A DNA stretch of 64,000 nucleotides from Branchiostoma floridae (lineage: Eukaryota; Chordata; Leptocardii; Amphioxiformes; Branchiostomatidae). Below the pieces are notes generated by a model that did not search any database, had not been told where the DNA came from, and saw only the letters and a list, made by a program, of their open reading frames with translations. The stretch is taken from positions 19,428,024 through 19,492,023 of the forward strand of contig NC_049987.1 in the NCBI RefSeq assembly GCF_000003815.2, given 5' to 3'. Every line of letters begins with the position of its first letter. Position 1 is the stretch's first letter. The position numbers and the translations under genes were made by a program. Below, in pieces: positions 34,331 to 46,059 of the stretch.

Positions 34331-34364
34331 TATATTAAGCATCACGTAACCTATCCACATATCA

Positions 34365-34740
34365 AAAACCATAACAATCCGTCAACCCCTTCTTCGGCTA
34401 TTCCCTTTAATAGTCTGACACCTAAGTCACCTGTCCTGCAGTTCCAAAATAAGCCGCTAGGGGGCCCAAACCTATACCACTTACTTACAGCATCAAGAGC
34501 TGTCAACCACTTAAGATTCATAGCCGCAGCATGTCCAGAACTCGAGGTATCAAACCAGGAAGTTCTGCTGCAGTACCGTAGCAGGCCACTAGGAAGCCAA
34601 AAATCTTGTCGTTTCCAGGTCTCAACAAGACCTACCAACATACCGAATATCAATACAATCCATCCAGGCGTTCTTAAGCTATGGTGGTCTTCTACAACCG
34701 GCACACACCTACAAACGCTAGCCAAAATATAACTTTCTTG
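34365..34740. repeat. Old degenerate repeat, second piece
   Basis: Phrases CAACCCCTTCTTCGGCTATT, AAATAAGCCGCTAGGGGGCC and CATCCAGGCGTTCTTAAGCT match the 28550-29215 repeat. Non-coding, although a spurious 124-aa frame crosses it. Confidence 0.55.
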
Positions 34741-36149
34741 GCGAAGGTAACTATCACATCGCTATCTCACAACCCCCACATGTTTTAAGCTCAAACAATG
34801 CCTGTTTCACACATCAGTTTGTATTTTTGAAACAAAGATATTAAGGGTGAAGAAGGCCATCAAACTTTCCAAACTCCTGGACACAAAAACCACGAACGAA
34901 CCCGGAAGTGATTTCCACGACTCACAGGTCATTTTTCGAGAAACATATTTCAACAATCTTTTACCCCCTATTTCAAATGTTTACATTTCCATGACCACCA
35001 TACTACATACATGTACTACAATTTGGGTACGTCTGAAGTCCTAGGCTTTTCTCAATTTTGCACGGCTATCAATCAAAAATCGCCTTGCGCGAATACGGAA
35101 AACACTGCTGTGCACACGTATATCGGTACCGCGGTATGTGTCCTGCGACTGGAAAGCTTACCCGTGGAGGTAATGGTACAGTCCGGCATGATGCAACTAC
35201 GCACGCGCGGACTTTTGACATTCCTGACATTCCTGTACAGTTTTTAGAATACTTTCGAAACGGTTCCACACTATACTATTAAGCTCGCCCATCAGGCGTC
35301 GCTAAAAAAATTGCAATGGTTCCTGAACAATTTTAGTATGATCCATACTTCCTAGATTCAGAGTGGTGCAGGTAAAATTTGTCTGGTGCATGTAATTTTC
35401 ACCAGTGCAGGTATGTAGAAAAAAAGTACTTCTAGCCCTGTGTGTTCTTGTGTTACGCTTGTTGGGAGGCTTACAAAGGCTACAAATGTCTTTACGGTAC
35501 ATAGTGATCCACCTTAAAGTTTAACAGACAGGATTTTGTTTCAACAAGTGAATTGAAGCATTCAGTTTCTGCTTCAGTTAAGCTGTGCACATGTGTGTGA
35601 GAATGGGCTTCCAGTCTGCAAGGAGTTACACAGGGAGACAAGTCAGCATGACAGCTGTGTTGTGGGTTCAAACAATAGTCAGGTGAAATTTTACCTGTGA
35701 ATATGTCTTACTGTAGTCCTTATTGAAGTTATTCTGTACCTAGCTAGCCATGACTGGGTCTATATTCACATATCAATTCAAGGTCATACTATAGTGTTGC
35801 ATATTGGGAACTAAAACCTTTTGGACAGCTCTGTTTACAAAATATTCATTCTCACCATGAAGACTTAGTACGAGTAAGGAAGGTGTGAATACATTACGTT
35901 TCCGCAGTACAGTTGTCGTTATATGATATTTTGTTGCTTCAGCCAAACAGCCCGGCCCAAACTGCAGCAAGGTACCATGTGATGTACATGTAACCTGTAA
36001 GGAACTGATGACATCATTTTTATTGCATTGTTTGACTGTGTAGATCTTAGTCTTACATGGAATTCAATGTGTTTGCCTTCAACTTGGCTATTTTTAAAAG
36101 ATATGTGATGCCCACCTACAAATATAAACTGGATAAATGTTTTACAGAA

Positions 36150-36598
36150 TTATATTGGTCTGTGGTTGGTTGTTACAATGTATAAGGCCTGTGGTTGGTT
36201 GTTATAAATTGATTAGTGTATAAGTTATAAGGTCAATGATTGGTTGTTATAAATCAATTAATAACTGTATAACATAATACCGAAGAAGAAGAAAGGTTCT
36301 GTGGTTAGTTGTTTAAAATTTAGTATATTAGGCCTGTGGTTGGCTGTTAGTTATAGAAGACCAGTGGTTGGTTGTCGATATCAGTTGCAAACAGTGTGGT
36401 TGGTTGTTACTGTATATATATTGTTGGCCTGTGGCTGGTTGTAAGTTTTTATTATAAATTAATTATAAATTACTGTATAAGTCCTGTGGTTGGTTGCAGG
36501 TTATAAATTGATTATTGTATATGGCCTGTGGTTGGTTGTAAGTTATAAATTAATCACTGTATAAGGCCTGTGGTTGGTTGTTACCCTTGACTACTTCC
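36150..36598 (+). repeat. Minisatellite upstream of a CEP126 exon
   Basis: About ten imperfect units of 35-45 bp, GGCCTGTGGTTGGTTGTAAG then TTATAAATTAATCACTGTAT. It ends at the acceptor of exon 36605-36719. The word GTAAGTTATAAAT inside several units is identical to the start of the intron after that exon. Confidence 0.85.
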
Positions 36599-36604
36599 AC
36601 AGAG

Positions 36605-36719
36605 ACAAGTACAAGTTGGTCCAACAGGACCAGGTCCAGCAGTTGAGAACCCACTCTGCTCGTAGGAAGGAACAGGACAGGGCCAAGACACTGAGGCAGG
36701 AAACTCTGCGCAGGAGGAA
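36605..36719 (+). CDS. cep126: CEP126 exon a: coiled coil
   Basis: Encodes DKYKLVQQDQVQQLRTHSAR and then RKEQDRAKTLRQETLRRRK, a charged helix. The acceptor could be CCACAG (start 36603) or CACAGAG (start 36605). Donor GAA|GTAAGT, phase 2. Confidence 0.8.
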
Positions 36720-39700
36720 GTAAGTTATAAATACTCTGAGGACACTCCATTTTAGTTTCTTTGTTATCGCCACTTCAATTTCTTTTTACTGATGTCCAAA
36801 ATTTAAAAAAGATTGTTGTCACAAATTTGTGTACCATTCACAATATGGTAACAACAATTTTGGCACCAACATTTGAAGAAAGTACAAAGTAATGTACTTG
36901 TACAGTCTTGTTTTTCCACTTATAATTATGGATTTAAATTTTGAAATCCATTGTTATAAAGTGTTATCCAGTCTGGAATGAAATTCCATCACTCCCACAA
37001 GTGGCATTCTTCCACATATGGCATTCTTCTTCATTATTGTCAGGCTTTAATATGTGACAATATTAATTTATGGCTGTATAACTAAATCCAACAATAATGT
37101 CACTATGTTTTGTTCATCTTTGAACCGTGCACCATTTTAGATGAGCAGGTGGCTCTCAATCTCAGTGTTGTAAGATTCTTAAGTCTACTCTCTAATGGTT
37201 GACATTTGCCAATTGAGAACAAGACCTTAGATCTAAATTATGCTCTAGATATTGTCCATATGGGGAGTCAGAGTATCATCATATATCCAGATGACGTCAA
37301 CCAATCAGAAGGCCCCATTTCATTTGGGTTATAGCGCCGTAACACATGTTACAAGTGAAGTGTTAGAAATATGTGGTCAATCTAGCACTGGAACCAATCA
37401 GAAGGAGGGTTCATAGAACATTGACCAATCAAAATACTAGTAACACCCAGCAGGGAGGAATGATCACACCCAACAGGGAGGAATGATCATGTATCTACCA
37501 CTGCTTACAGTTATAATCAATGTTTCCCTGTAATCTACTTAACAGTTCACACGACTTGTTTGACCTTCACAGGGCGTTAGAGGACAAGAAGAAGCATGAC
37601 GCGGAGAGAGAGGCCAAGCGTCGTGAACAGGAGCTCGCCAAGAGACGAGAACGTCAGCAGGAAGCCACGGAAAAATTTCAGAGGGCTCATGTCAGGCAAG
37701 GGTCTGCTAGAGGTACAGTCTGCTTCATGTATTACTGTACAACATCTCTTTGATCAGCAATCTAACTTTAACAGTAATAGTATACAATGTAACATCATTG
37801 TCTATAGACATGCAAGTTGTTTTTCACATTGTAGTGCCTAGTGATGGAAAGTTTCCTTTGCTGTTTCTGTAGCAGGGTATTTCTTTTCAAGGAGTAGTTG
37901 CTAGCTAGCTCTTCCCCTTTAACTTGCTCGAGGCACCTCTTCAAACATGCATGGGATACCCATTTTAGGGCCTTTTCAAAAACAGGCAAAAGCCCAACTG
38001 AGATGCTTTCCCAGGATTGAACTGTTGTCTCCTAGTTACCAACTACTGCAGTAATTGGAACCAGTTGAACTACAGGGACATCCCACATAGACATATGGTT
38101 GTTCCAATATCATGATACATCTACTGTCAGTCCTATAACTTTAAATGCTTTTGTGACAGGACAAACACAATTCTGGAGGTTAAGTTTCTGTAAACATACA
38201 TGTACTCTGATACATTACTAAGTCAGTAAGTGACATCATTCTTGCTGTTCCAGGGAGGAAATCCCGCACCCCAACACTAGACGAGGTGTTACGACAGGTC
38301 CGAGGGACGTCAAGAGCGTCCACAACATCTGGCGTCACTAACACCTCAGCACGAACCATCTTTTCAAGGTAATTGTCATGGTTCAGTTCAGTATGCCAAT
38401 CTAAATAGTCCGAGTTGATTTCAACAATTGATTGGGTATCATCATCATCATCATCGGTCGGCTGCAGTGCAGGCGACTAAGTTTCTTCCATGCTCCTATG
38501 TCGGCAGCTAGATGGCATATCTGCTTTGCCGTCATTAAAGTCTCCTAGGAGCTGTTGAATGTACTTTAGATAGGAGGTAGCTTGGCATACATATTGTGTA
38601 CACTAGGCGTAAGAGATGTGTATCACCAAACATGATCAATCATGAGGTAAAGGGTACAGAAATCAGTTACAGGGGTTTAGGTACAGATCCAACAATTTGC
38701 GAAAATGCAGAATGTTTTCCCCGTAGCCTTTTCTCAAGTTACTTTCACAGGTACACAATACTATATGCTTACTTAAGTAGTGAAATCATGCATATCCTGC
38801 GGTAAAGACTGATTTTACTACATATTTAAACATCCTGGATGACTTATCTGCACAAATGTATCAATTTTCAGATACTGTGCCTGTGCACATATCCTAAATG
38901 ACATCCATATGCAATCCCTCAGCCCAAGAGCCTCCAATTTACTATAGAAAAAAATTTCTTTGATGTATTGTCATAATCCTTAAAAACCTATCTCCTTTTG
39001 TGGTGATTTTTTGTCATTGAATGTACTAAGACATTGTGTTTGATTGACAGGAAATACGGAGGTAGCAATCCGGACCTTTCCACTGAGACTGGGGGTGGCG
39101 CAGGCCTGCAGTACGGGAAGCTGACGGCAGAAATGCGTACCACCAGTGAACGCAACCTTGCCAGCAGCAAGAAAATGTTCGAACAGCAACTGGAGGAGCA
39201 AAATCGACTTCTTGCTGAGCAACAACAAAGGACCATACAGGTTGATTTGCATACTTTTTTTGTATTGTAAATGTCTTTTTCTCAGCATCATCATCGTCTT
39301 TTTCTAATTTCTTTTAAAAAAGTGTAAACTATGTCCAATCATCATACATCAGCTTTTATTTAAAAGCCAGTATCTTTGGAGACAAATGCTATTTATCTGC
39401 AATTATGAAATCATTGTATCCTTGATGTCATTGTTAAAGGAAAGCTAAACTCAAAGGGGGTGTTTTGTTCCAATAGATGATAATTATAGGATTTCAACAC
39501 CAAGGACAGGTACATGTACCTTATCAAATGGATGGTAAAAGAAGCCCTGAAGTCAGGAAGGGTTATTTTCTGAGAGATATTAATTTTGGAAAGTAGCAAA
39601 TGCATACTACTTCTCAAAATACAATGTACAATACCCACTAGTCCCGCCTGCACCAAAAAGGAATCAGTATTGTACTAAACTCACCAAATGCCCTCTAATT

Positions 39701-42700
39701 GAATTATATGCAATCCTTACCCTATGACTTAAATTCAATCTATCTGACAAGGCCTGACAAGAGTTAGCAAAACAATTTCAGAGGCAATAAGAAAAACTGT
39801 TTTTTTTTATATATAATCATCAGTTGACTTTCTTGGTGTTTTTAAATCTAAAGGATACTAATAGGATCTGCATGGGGTTAGCAAGAATCACGTTGTTTTA
39901 CAAAACACATGTCGCGTAATTCACCAGAAGTGAAAGTCTGCAAAAAGATACTAGTAGCTAATGATGTATTCATTATTGCAAAATCTATAATTGGAAAATG
40001 GATTTTTGGTAAGTTAAGGACTCCTTTAAGACTGTTTGGCAGTATTATAGACACCAAGAATGCAAAGTACTATCATATGATAATATTAGTAACACAGTTT
40101 AATGACTTCTTTATCTGTAATAGGAGCTCCATGAAGAAGTAGAGCATCTCCGTCGCAGCTCCAGCCTCTCCAGTCTGGACAGCCTTGACGAGAACCGTAC
40201 CGCTCCGTCCCACCATCCCGCGTACAGGACGGACCAGCCAATCAGCGGGATCACCGTGGACTCCAAATACACCGATCCCAACTACGTATCTCAGGGTTTG
40301 TACGCGCAGGGGATACCAGCTGCTAGGGCGGGGTATGACATGCCATACGGACAATACTATTCTTCGACTCCTGTGACAGACTCGAATTTTCGAGGGCCCG
40401 CGGGTTATCAGTACCAGACAGGGCACGATACAAACTTCCAAGCCAATGGCTACGCTCCGCACGGTACTGGTCAACAGCCTGCGATCATTGGCAGGCCTAG
40501 AGACACTGCGAGCGATTATGGGACGCAGTCCAACGCGTTTTCGAGTGCCACTAGTGTCCCTACAAACAGTGGGGGAGGGAAGAGTTTCCTGGGTGTATCA
40601 GGTGTTAGGATACAGCATGGGGCTGGGCAGGCACCTGCTCAGCAGAGACTGTTCACAACTGCACCTGGGGATCGGGCGGGTTTCCAATCCTCTACTGCAG
40701 GGGATTCAAACCATCGTGCGTACGTCCCGGACAGTCACGAACTACAAGTGGAGGAAGCTAACGAATTAGTTCAGGATGCTCTCGCGAAAACGCCACAGGT
40801 AATGACAAATACAGGCTATGGGTCGAACGCCAGAACGACAACCCAGGCGCCATACTCAAACCCCAGGTATCGCCTGTTGTTCTCTCAGAAAAAGGCTTGG
40901 GGTACGCCCACCTCGCAGGCTGAAGAGATGACAGCAACACAAAGCAGCTCAACAGTAAGTAGTGGTGCTGGGATCACAACTGTCACTCCAAGTACCACCC
41001 GTATCATTCCCTCTGCCACCACAATAACAACAACAACAGTCTCTCACACCACGGGAAATAGTTCTGTCGCACATACTAACGGCACAAGCAGTGCCTCTAG
41101 TGTGTCCCAGGCTTCAACTACAAGAACTCCAATGGCTTACTCTAGGCCACTCTTGAACTACACAAGGGTCACAGAAAACAGCACTGTTACAAGTAACGAT
41201 GCTCACAACCACACCAATGGGTACTCCAGAACTAACCATGACAGAGAGAGTACTGTAGAAAGGAACACAAGTTATAACGTGCCAGGAAGTCAACAAAGTA
41301 GGACAGCTTCCGGCACTGGAATCTCAGTCAAGGGGCACGCGGTCAGCTCAGAACAGCAGACACAGCTCCATGACACGCAGAAACGTTTAGACCTACTGAG
41401 GCAAGAACGAGAGGCCCACCGTGCAAACGGAATGTTCCAGAAGGCAGAGGAGGAAGAGAAAGAAAGTGACCATCAGTCGGAGGAAGAAGAATTAGAAGAA
41501 GAGTCGGAACCAGAGCCTCCAAAGCCTAAGATCATCAAAGGAATCTTGAAAAAGAAGTCCAAGTATGAATCTCATCCTTCGCGACCCTTCAGTGTGGTTA
41601 TAACGGGAGGGAGACAGATACAAGACAGTGTGGACTTGGCGAAACAGGAGAAGAAAAAGCGTGGCATTCGCTGGGTGGACCTAACATATGACGACGATGA
41701 AAAAGAACAAAATAATGAGTTACAAATAGGCGCAAAGCCACAACCGAGCACGCAAACTTCCAGACCAACAACAACCCCTCAAGCCACCGCGATTCACAAT
41801 GGGCCAACGAGACTTCAGACTGGGAGGCGGCGCGTTTCCAGCGCAGGGTCGGTACGGAAAGCAATATTAGCCCGAGCGAAAGCCGCGTCCAGACAGGGAA
41901 CCATAACACTCCACGGTAACGACAGCTCGCAGCCTCATAACGAAGATACTCCTGGTGACCAAGTTGGAAAGCCATCAAATCGTCAACTCAGTGTCTCAAC
42001 TTGCAGTTACTCAATACAAGCCACACCCAGCCAACCACAGGCCTCCACACAAATGCCCAGGAAAGTCGAGAACACAAAACAGACCAATGCGCAAACGAAA
42101 ATGGAAAACGATCACGAAATTTACAGCGCCAATGGACTTCGTCTTGACAAGACTCCGACAGACGACGAAATCAATTGGCTGTGGGACAAGGTTCGCTCCT
42201 GTTTGAATCAGAGAGCTGACCGGTCAGGAATGGAGACTGCAGAGCAAGTTTCAACAGCTTCTGCATCAAAACAGGTACAGCTACTAGTCACCATCTTTCA
42301 TTACAACTTGCTACCATTGCCAGGGAATATGTACAGTAATTGTTGATAGATTTTCTCCTTGGCTAAGAAAAGATGATGGTAATGACATCTGGTACATGTA
42401 GTACATCTGAAAACAGTTGAATACCCTTCAGAGACAAGTGTACTTCGAGCATGTAGTTACTTAACTGTGAGTGTGACAGCATAGTAACTTACATTTAGTT
42501 CCAGTGTCCATTATTCACTTTTTGGATTTTTTTAAACATTTGATTTCTTTTCTTTTTATTACAGTTTTTCTGATATTGTATTATCTTTTACTTCCCAACT
42601 GTGGTATACTAGTAAAGTGATGGCTTATGAATAAGTCTAAAACTTAAAAAGTGATTATGACAGTAAAATACCATAAAAGTACCCTTGCTCTCTGACAGTT

Positions 42701-45700
42701 AGGTTTTCTTTACTTGGTTTTACTCTCAATATTTAGATGGTCAAGGTACATGCTGTCAGCTGGAAGGTAAAGAAAATGTTTTAAGTTTTGTGTGATCGTT
42801 ATTTGTTCCAGGATCCTGCTGTGACAGGAAGCCGGCAGACAGCTCAGATGTCCCAGCTGACCCTGGACGGGGGGAGGTTAGCAGGCTCGGAGGTGGTCCC
42901 CAGGCTCAGAACCATGCCCAGGGTGGGGGGGTTCTCATCTGCAGCACCCACAGGTAAGGGGAGTGGGGGGTATGGTGGGGTGGACTTGTGGACAACCATT
43001 GTTGATTGGACTTAGGACCTACATTATTTTATGTTGCGCACCCATAATGTCTTCTGTGCTCCTAAATTTTTAGTTTGAAAGAAGCTGAGTGCACTAGCCT
43101 GGGTATCATCTGGATATATAGGTGTTTGCTCTGACGATTATTATACACTACATGTATTATACAGTCGCTTCTTTGCTATTCTAACTTGGAACTCAACTTC
43201 ATGTCCAAATCTTTGACGAGGGCGCTAATTTGTCCCATCAGGGTAGTAGTTTACTCCTATGTTTGCTTCTACTACCCAAGAAACTGAAATGGTTATTAAT
43301 AACTGATTGCTGTATTTCATCAGGTGTTGGAACACCTGTTCGAATGAGCGTTCTAGAACCCTTGATTCCCTCATAACTGATGTCATCACCCAAAGATTTT
43401 GATATATGTAGTTCCCCGTGCAGATGCATGCCATTGGGTAGCAGAAGCAAACATAGGAGCAAACTACTTCCTGAATGGTAGCCAGGCTAGCGCACCTTTT
43501 CCAAAAAATTGATTTCGAGCTTTGACGTTTATGGTGAGTGAAGAGGTACTTTTCAGTTGTACTGAATGCCATGATGTTCATCAGCAGGAGGAAGGAGAAG
43601 AACAGCCAGTGAGAACAACAGCGCCTCCTTGCGTCGTAATGCCCTACTGCAGCAGAGGAACCAGCAAAGAGCCAACACCTTACAGAAGACCCCCACCCCC
43701 TCACAGCAGCAAGTCCGGTTTACGGAAATCTCACAGGTATGTAGAGCAGACAGGGATGTCCCTGTGGCTCAACTGATATCGGCCTCACAGAAACAGTAAC
43801 AGTTATTACAGTCCACTATTCTCCCTCCAGACTGCTATAGGTCCTACTGACAGTAACTACAGTGTACTGTTCTGTTCCCAGACTACTAAAGGGCCCATCC
43901 CTAGTGCCCAGGAGCCAGGGAACAGGACAGCAGGTCCTACTGACAGTAACTACAGTGTACTGTTCTGTTCCCAGACTACTACAGGTCCTATACCCAGTGC
44001 CCAGGGAACAGGACAGCACAGCAGGTCCTACTGACAGTAACTATACAGTGTACTGTTCTGCCTCTGGACTACTACAGGCCCCATTCCCAGTGCCCCGGGT
44101 ATCAAGTCCTACTGACAGTAACTTCAGTGTACAGACGTCTGTTCCCAGACTACTACAGGCTCCATCCCCAGTCCCAGAGCCAGGGAACAGGACAGCAGGT
44201 CGTACTGACAGTAAACTACAGTGTGCTGTTCTCCCTCTAGACTACTACAGGTCCTACTGACAGTAACTACAGTGTACTGTTCTGTTCCAAGACTACTACA
44301 GGTCCCATCCCCAGTGGCCAGGAGCCAGGGAACATGACATCAGGTCCTATTGGCAGTAACTAAATTGTACTGTTCTGTTCCCAGACTACTACAGGTCCCA
44401 TGCCCAGGAGCTAGGGAACAGGACAGCCATTCCTACTGATAATAACTACAGTTACTGTATATTGTTCTGTTTCTACTGACTACTACAGCCAGTACAGGTC
44501 CTACTGACAGTAACTTACAGAGTACTGTTCTGTTCCCAGACTACTACAGGTCCCATCCCCAGTGCCCAGGAGCCAGGGAACAGGACAGCGGGCCCTACTG
44601 ACAGTGAGGTGACCGAGAGTCTGGCCGCTTTCCTGGAGGCTGAGTACATGTCTGACCAGCCCATCTCTGAAGCTGAGATCGCTGCTGCACTAGACGCCAT
44701 GCAAAACAGACAGACTGGACAGAAGGGTGGGTATACAGCTGCTGTTGCTGGAATCAAGCGGCATTTTTATAGCAAGTAAAATTGTAAGCCTTAAGAAAAA
44801 AGCTTGCCATGCAACCGTTAGATAACTGTGAGGATGAAATGGTGGTAGAAGTTACACTTACATTATGTAGGGCCACGAAATATGCATTGAGTTTCGGGAA
44901 ATGTCCACATATAATCTCGCAGCACATTTTGCAATATTCTGCAGGACATTTGGAAATTTTTTGTAGTGCGTTCTGCGATATCCCATAGGGTGTTCTGCAA
45001 GAGTTAGGAGGTTTCTTCTGAGTTTTGCAAATTTCAGTTCTGCAGCAAAAATCAAACATGTACAATGATTCACTTCTGGGATTTATGCAGATACATGTAA
45101 CTTTTCATTCACTCTAAAACACTAAGTCTTACAGGATGTGAACTAACCTTACATAATTTATGTGGTTTGTGTTTACAGCACCAAGTGCACTGTCCATGGA
45201 GGAACGAAGACTTCTGCAGTCTTTGGACAGACTCAACCAGAGGTTAAAAGGTAAGTTTCTCTTTTGAGAGGTTACGTCACTGTACCGTAACACTTAAAGC
45301 CATACACAGGGAATAGTTGACAAAAAAAAGCACAGGATGGGAGATTATTGTTGCATGAACAATGCAATATCAATACAAAGCAACATACATGTATTAGATT
45401 AGAGCAATGATGGCATGATAATTATTCTAACTGTATTCACTGATTTCTACCATGATGATAGTTATACATGCAGGAAGAGTTTGAAAACAGATGATTATAA
45501 TAAAAATGTCCTTGTTTTATACAAATTTAATGTTCAAACTTGAACGTGACTGTATATTCTAAATCACATTATTTCATTCTAGTTACAGAAACTGTCACTC
45601 AGAATGCTGCAACCAACATGACACAAAAACCCCCACTCCATGTAAGATATTCTTCCTTTTTCATTGTTACATGACTTGTACAACAATGATATTATACCTT

Positions 45701-45964
45701 TATTTTGTATTTTGTGTAATAATAGTTGTTTTCATACGTTGCACCATGTACAATTTTTGTTTATTTAAAAGGTCATTCTATATTAAAGAAAAGTGGTGAA
45801 TAAATTTATGTTTTTCTGTTTCTGCTGTCCAGCCGGGAACAAGAACTAACCAGTCCAAACCAAAGCGGGTGATGTCAGCGACCACCGTGGGACCACGATA
45901 CCACTTCAGAACAGGCTCCGCTGACAACAACACACGCGCTAGGAAAAACTATGTCTATCAGTAA
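36605..45964 (+). CDS. cep126: CEP126 (centrosomal protein of 126 kDa), N-terminus missing
   Basis: Eleven exons with phases 2,1,2,0,0,1,0,1,1,0 give about 1149 aa; human CEP126 is a little over 1100 aa. Diagnostic stretches are EATEKFQRAHV after a charged coiled coil, SSKKMFEQQLEEQNRLLAEQ followed by SSLSSLDSLDENR, and a late GILKKKSKYE...IQDSVDLAKQ...RGIRWVDLTYDDD block. All three match the vertebrate family as I know it. CEP126 sits at the centrosome, pericentriolar satellites and ciliary base and supports microtubule anchoring and cilium formation. The first coding exon, which should end in a Glu/Leu-rich helix, was not found between 30.9 and 36.6 kb. Exon 8 is preceded by an array of copies of its own acceptor. 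Confidence 0.88.
37573..37712 (+). CDS. cep126: CEP126 exon b: coiled coil and TEKFQRAH motif
   Basis: 140 nt, phases 2 and 1. It encodes ALEDKKKHDAEREAKRREQE and, after more charged residues, EATEKFQRAHVRQGSARG, the best family signature. Acceptor CTTCACAG, donor AGAG|GTACAG. Confidence 0.92.
37855..38095 (-). mobile_element. tRNA-derived SINE in a CEP126 intron, second head type
   Basis: On the minus strand it starts GGGATGTCCCTGTAGTTCAA then CTGGTTCC (A box). It has GTTCAATCCTGGG (B box) about 45 bp later, followed by a body GGTATCCCATGCATGTTTGA. Full-length relative of the partial heads at 19036, 43751 and 56039. Confidence 0.7.
38254..38368 (+). CDS. cep126: CEP126 exon c
   Basis: 115 nt, phases 1 and 2. 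It encodes RKSRTPTLDEVLRQVRGTSR then ASTTSGVTNTSARTIFS. LDEVLRQVRG corresponds to the LEEALKQI-type helix of vertebrate CEP126. Donor TCAAG|GTAATT. Confidence 0.88.
39051..39240 (+). CDS. cep126: CEP126 exon d: second coiled coil
   Basis: 190 nt, phases 2 and 0. It encodes KLTAEMRTTSERNLASSKKM then FEQQLEEQNRLLAEQQQRTI. Acceptor TTGACAG, donor ACAG|GTTGAT. Confidence 0.92.
40124..42274 (+). CDS. cep126: CEP126 exon e: 2.15-kb central exon
   Basis: 717 codons, phase 0-0. It begins ELHEEVEHLRRSSSLSSLDS. The middle is Ser/Thr/Gln-rich and disordered. Around codons 390-430 there is a highly acidic segment (EEEEKESDHQSEEEELEEES). It is followed by a Lys-rich patch GILKKKSKYE and RGIRWVDLTYDDDEKE. 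The end carries TPTDDEINWLWDKVRSCLNQ, a likely helix. Upstream sequence before 40256 is coding too, because the frame stays open to the acceptor TGTAATAG. Confidence 0.92.
42812..42953 (+). CDS. cep126: CEP126 exon f
   Basis: 142 nt, phases 0 and 1. It encodes DPAVTGSRQTAQMSQLTLDG then GRLAGSEVVPRLRTMPRVGG. Acceptor TTTGTTCCAG, donor ACAG|GTAAGG. Confidence 0.85.
43588..43736 (+). CDS. cep126: CEP126 exon g
   Basis: 149 nt, phases 1 and 0. It encodes GRRRTASENNSASLRRNALL then QQRNQQRANTLQKTPTP, ending VRFTEISQ. The acceptor is a tandem CAGCAG, so one extra Ala can be included or skipped. Donor CACAG|GTATGT. Confidence 0.85.
43751..43795 (+). mobile_element. Partial tRNA-like SINE head
   Basis: GGGATGTCCCTGTGGCTCAA then CTGATATCGGCCTCAC, the same head as at 19036. 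It breaks into the tandem array that follows. Confidence 0.5.
43826..44539 (+). repeat. Tandem array of a 3' splice site plus exon start (about ten copies)
   Basis: Units of roughly 50-105 bp, each with TGTACTGTTCTGTTCCCAG then ACTACTACAGGTCC, most also with CCAGGAGCCAGGGAACAGGA. Copies of the acceptor word lie near 43832, 43878, 43976, 44074, 44150, 44242, 44292, 44384, 44480 and finally 44538, the last being the real exon boundary. The repeated part is the first 60 or so bases of CEP126 exon h plus its acceptor. Confidence 0.9.
44540..44726 (+). CDS. cep126: CEP126 exon h
   Basis: 187 nt, phases 0 and 1. It encodes TTTGPIPSAQEPGNRTAGPT then SEVTESLAAFLEAEYMS and EAEIAAALDAMQNRQTG, with two predicted helices. 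The acceptor is TGTTCCCAG, the last of a tandem series. Upstream copies lead to early stops if used as exon starts. Confidence 0.82.
45179..45250 (+). CDS. cep126: CEP126 exon i
   Basis: 72 nt, phase 1-1. It encodes PSALSMEERRLLQSLDRLNQ then RLK. Acceptor TGTTTACAG, donor AAAAG|GTAAGT. Confidence 0.85.
45583..45641 (+). CDS. cep126: CEP126 exon j
   Basis: 59 nt, phases 1 and 0. It encodes TETVTQNAATNMTQKPPLH. Acceptor CATTCTAG, donor CCAT|GTAAGA. Confidence 0.8.
45833..45964 (+). CDS. cep126: CEP126 last exon
   Basis: 132 nt, phase 0. It encodes KPKRVMSATTVGPRYHFRTG near the middle and ends RARKNYVYQ with TAA. Acceptor GCTGTCCAG. A basic C-terminal tail. Confidence 0.85.
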   Translation, partial: PGTRTNQSKPKRVMSATTVGPRYHFRTGSADNNTRARKNYVYQ

Positions 45965-46059
45965 AACATTCTTTGCATCTCTGATGTCACAGACACATCT
46001 GAGTGATTTTAGCCATTGTAGCTTCAATCTATTTATAGATCGCTACATTTAACTTTGTG

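Larger units (their letters stand above)
33493..35491 (+). repeat. Interval bounded by 38-bp direct repeats with a split repeat E inside
   Basis: GTTCTTGTGTTACGCTGGTT ...ACTTACAAAGACT at 33493-33530 recurs with four or five changes at 35454-35491. Just inside, the first part of repeat E follows at 33537-33740 and the last part comes before, at 35310-35445. The 1.57 kb between them carries unrelated sequence. This looks like repeat E interrupted by insertions, or a duplication bounded by repeats. Confidence 0.65.

Noticed and set aside
36150-36598. CRISPR-like array
   Set aside because: Contiguous minisatellite without unique spacers.
43225-43704. 159-aa minus-strand frame over a CEP126 intron and exon g
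   Set aside because: Antisense to a supported exon, no family features.
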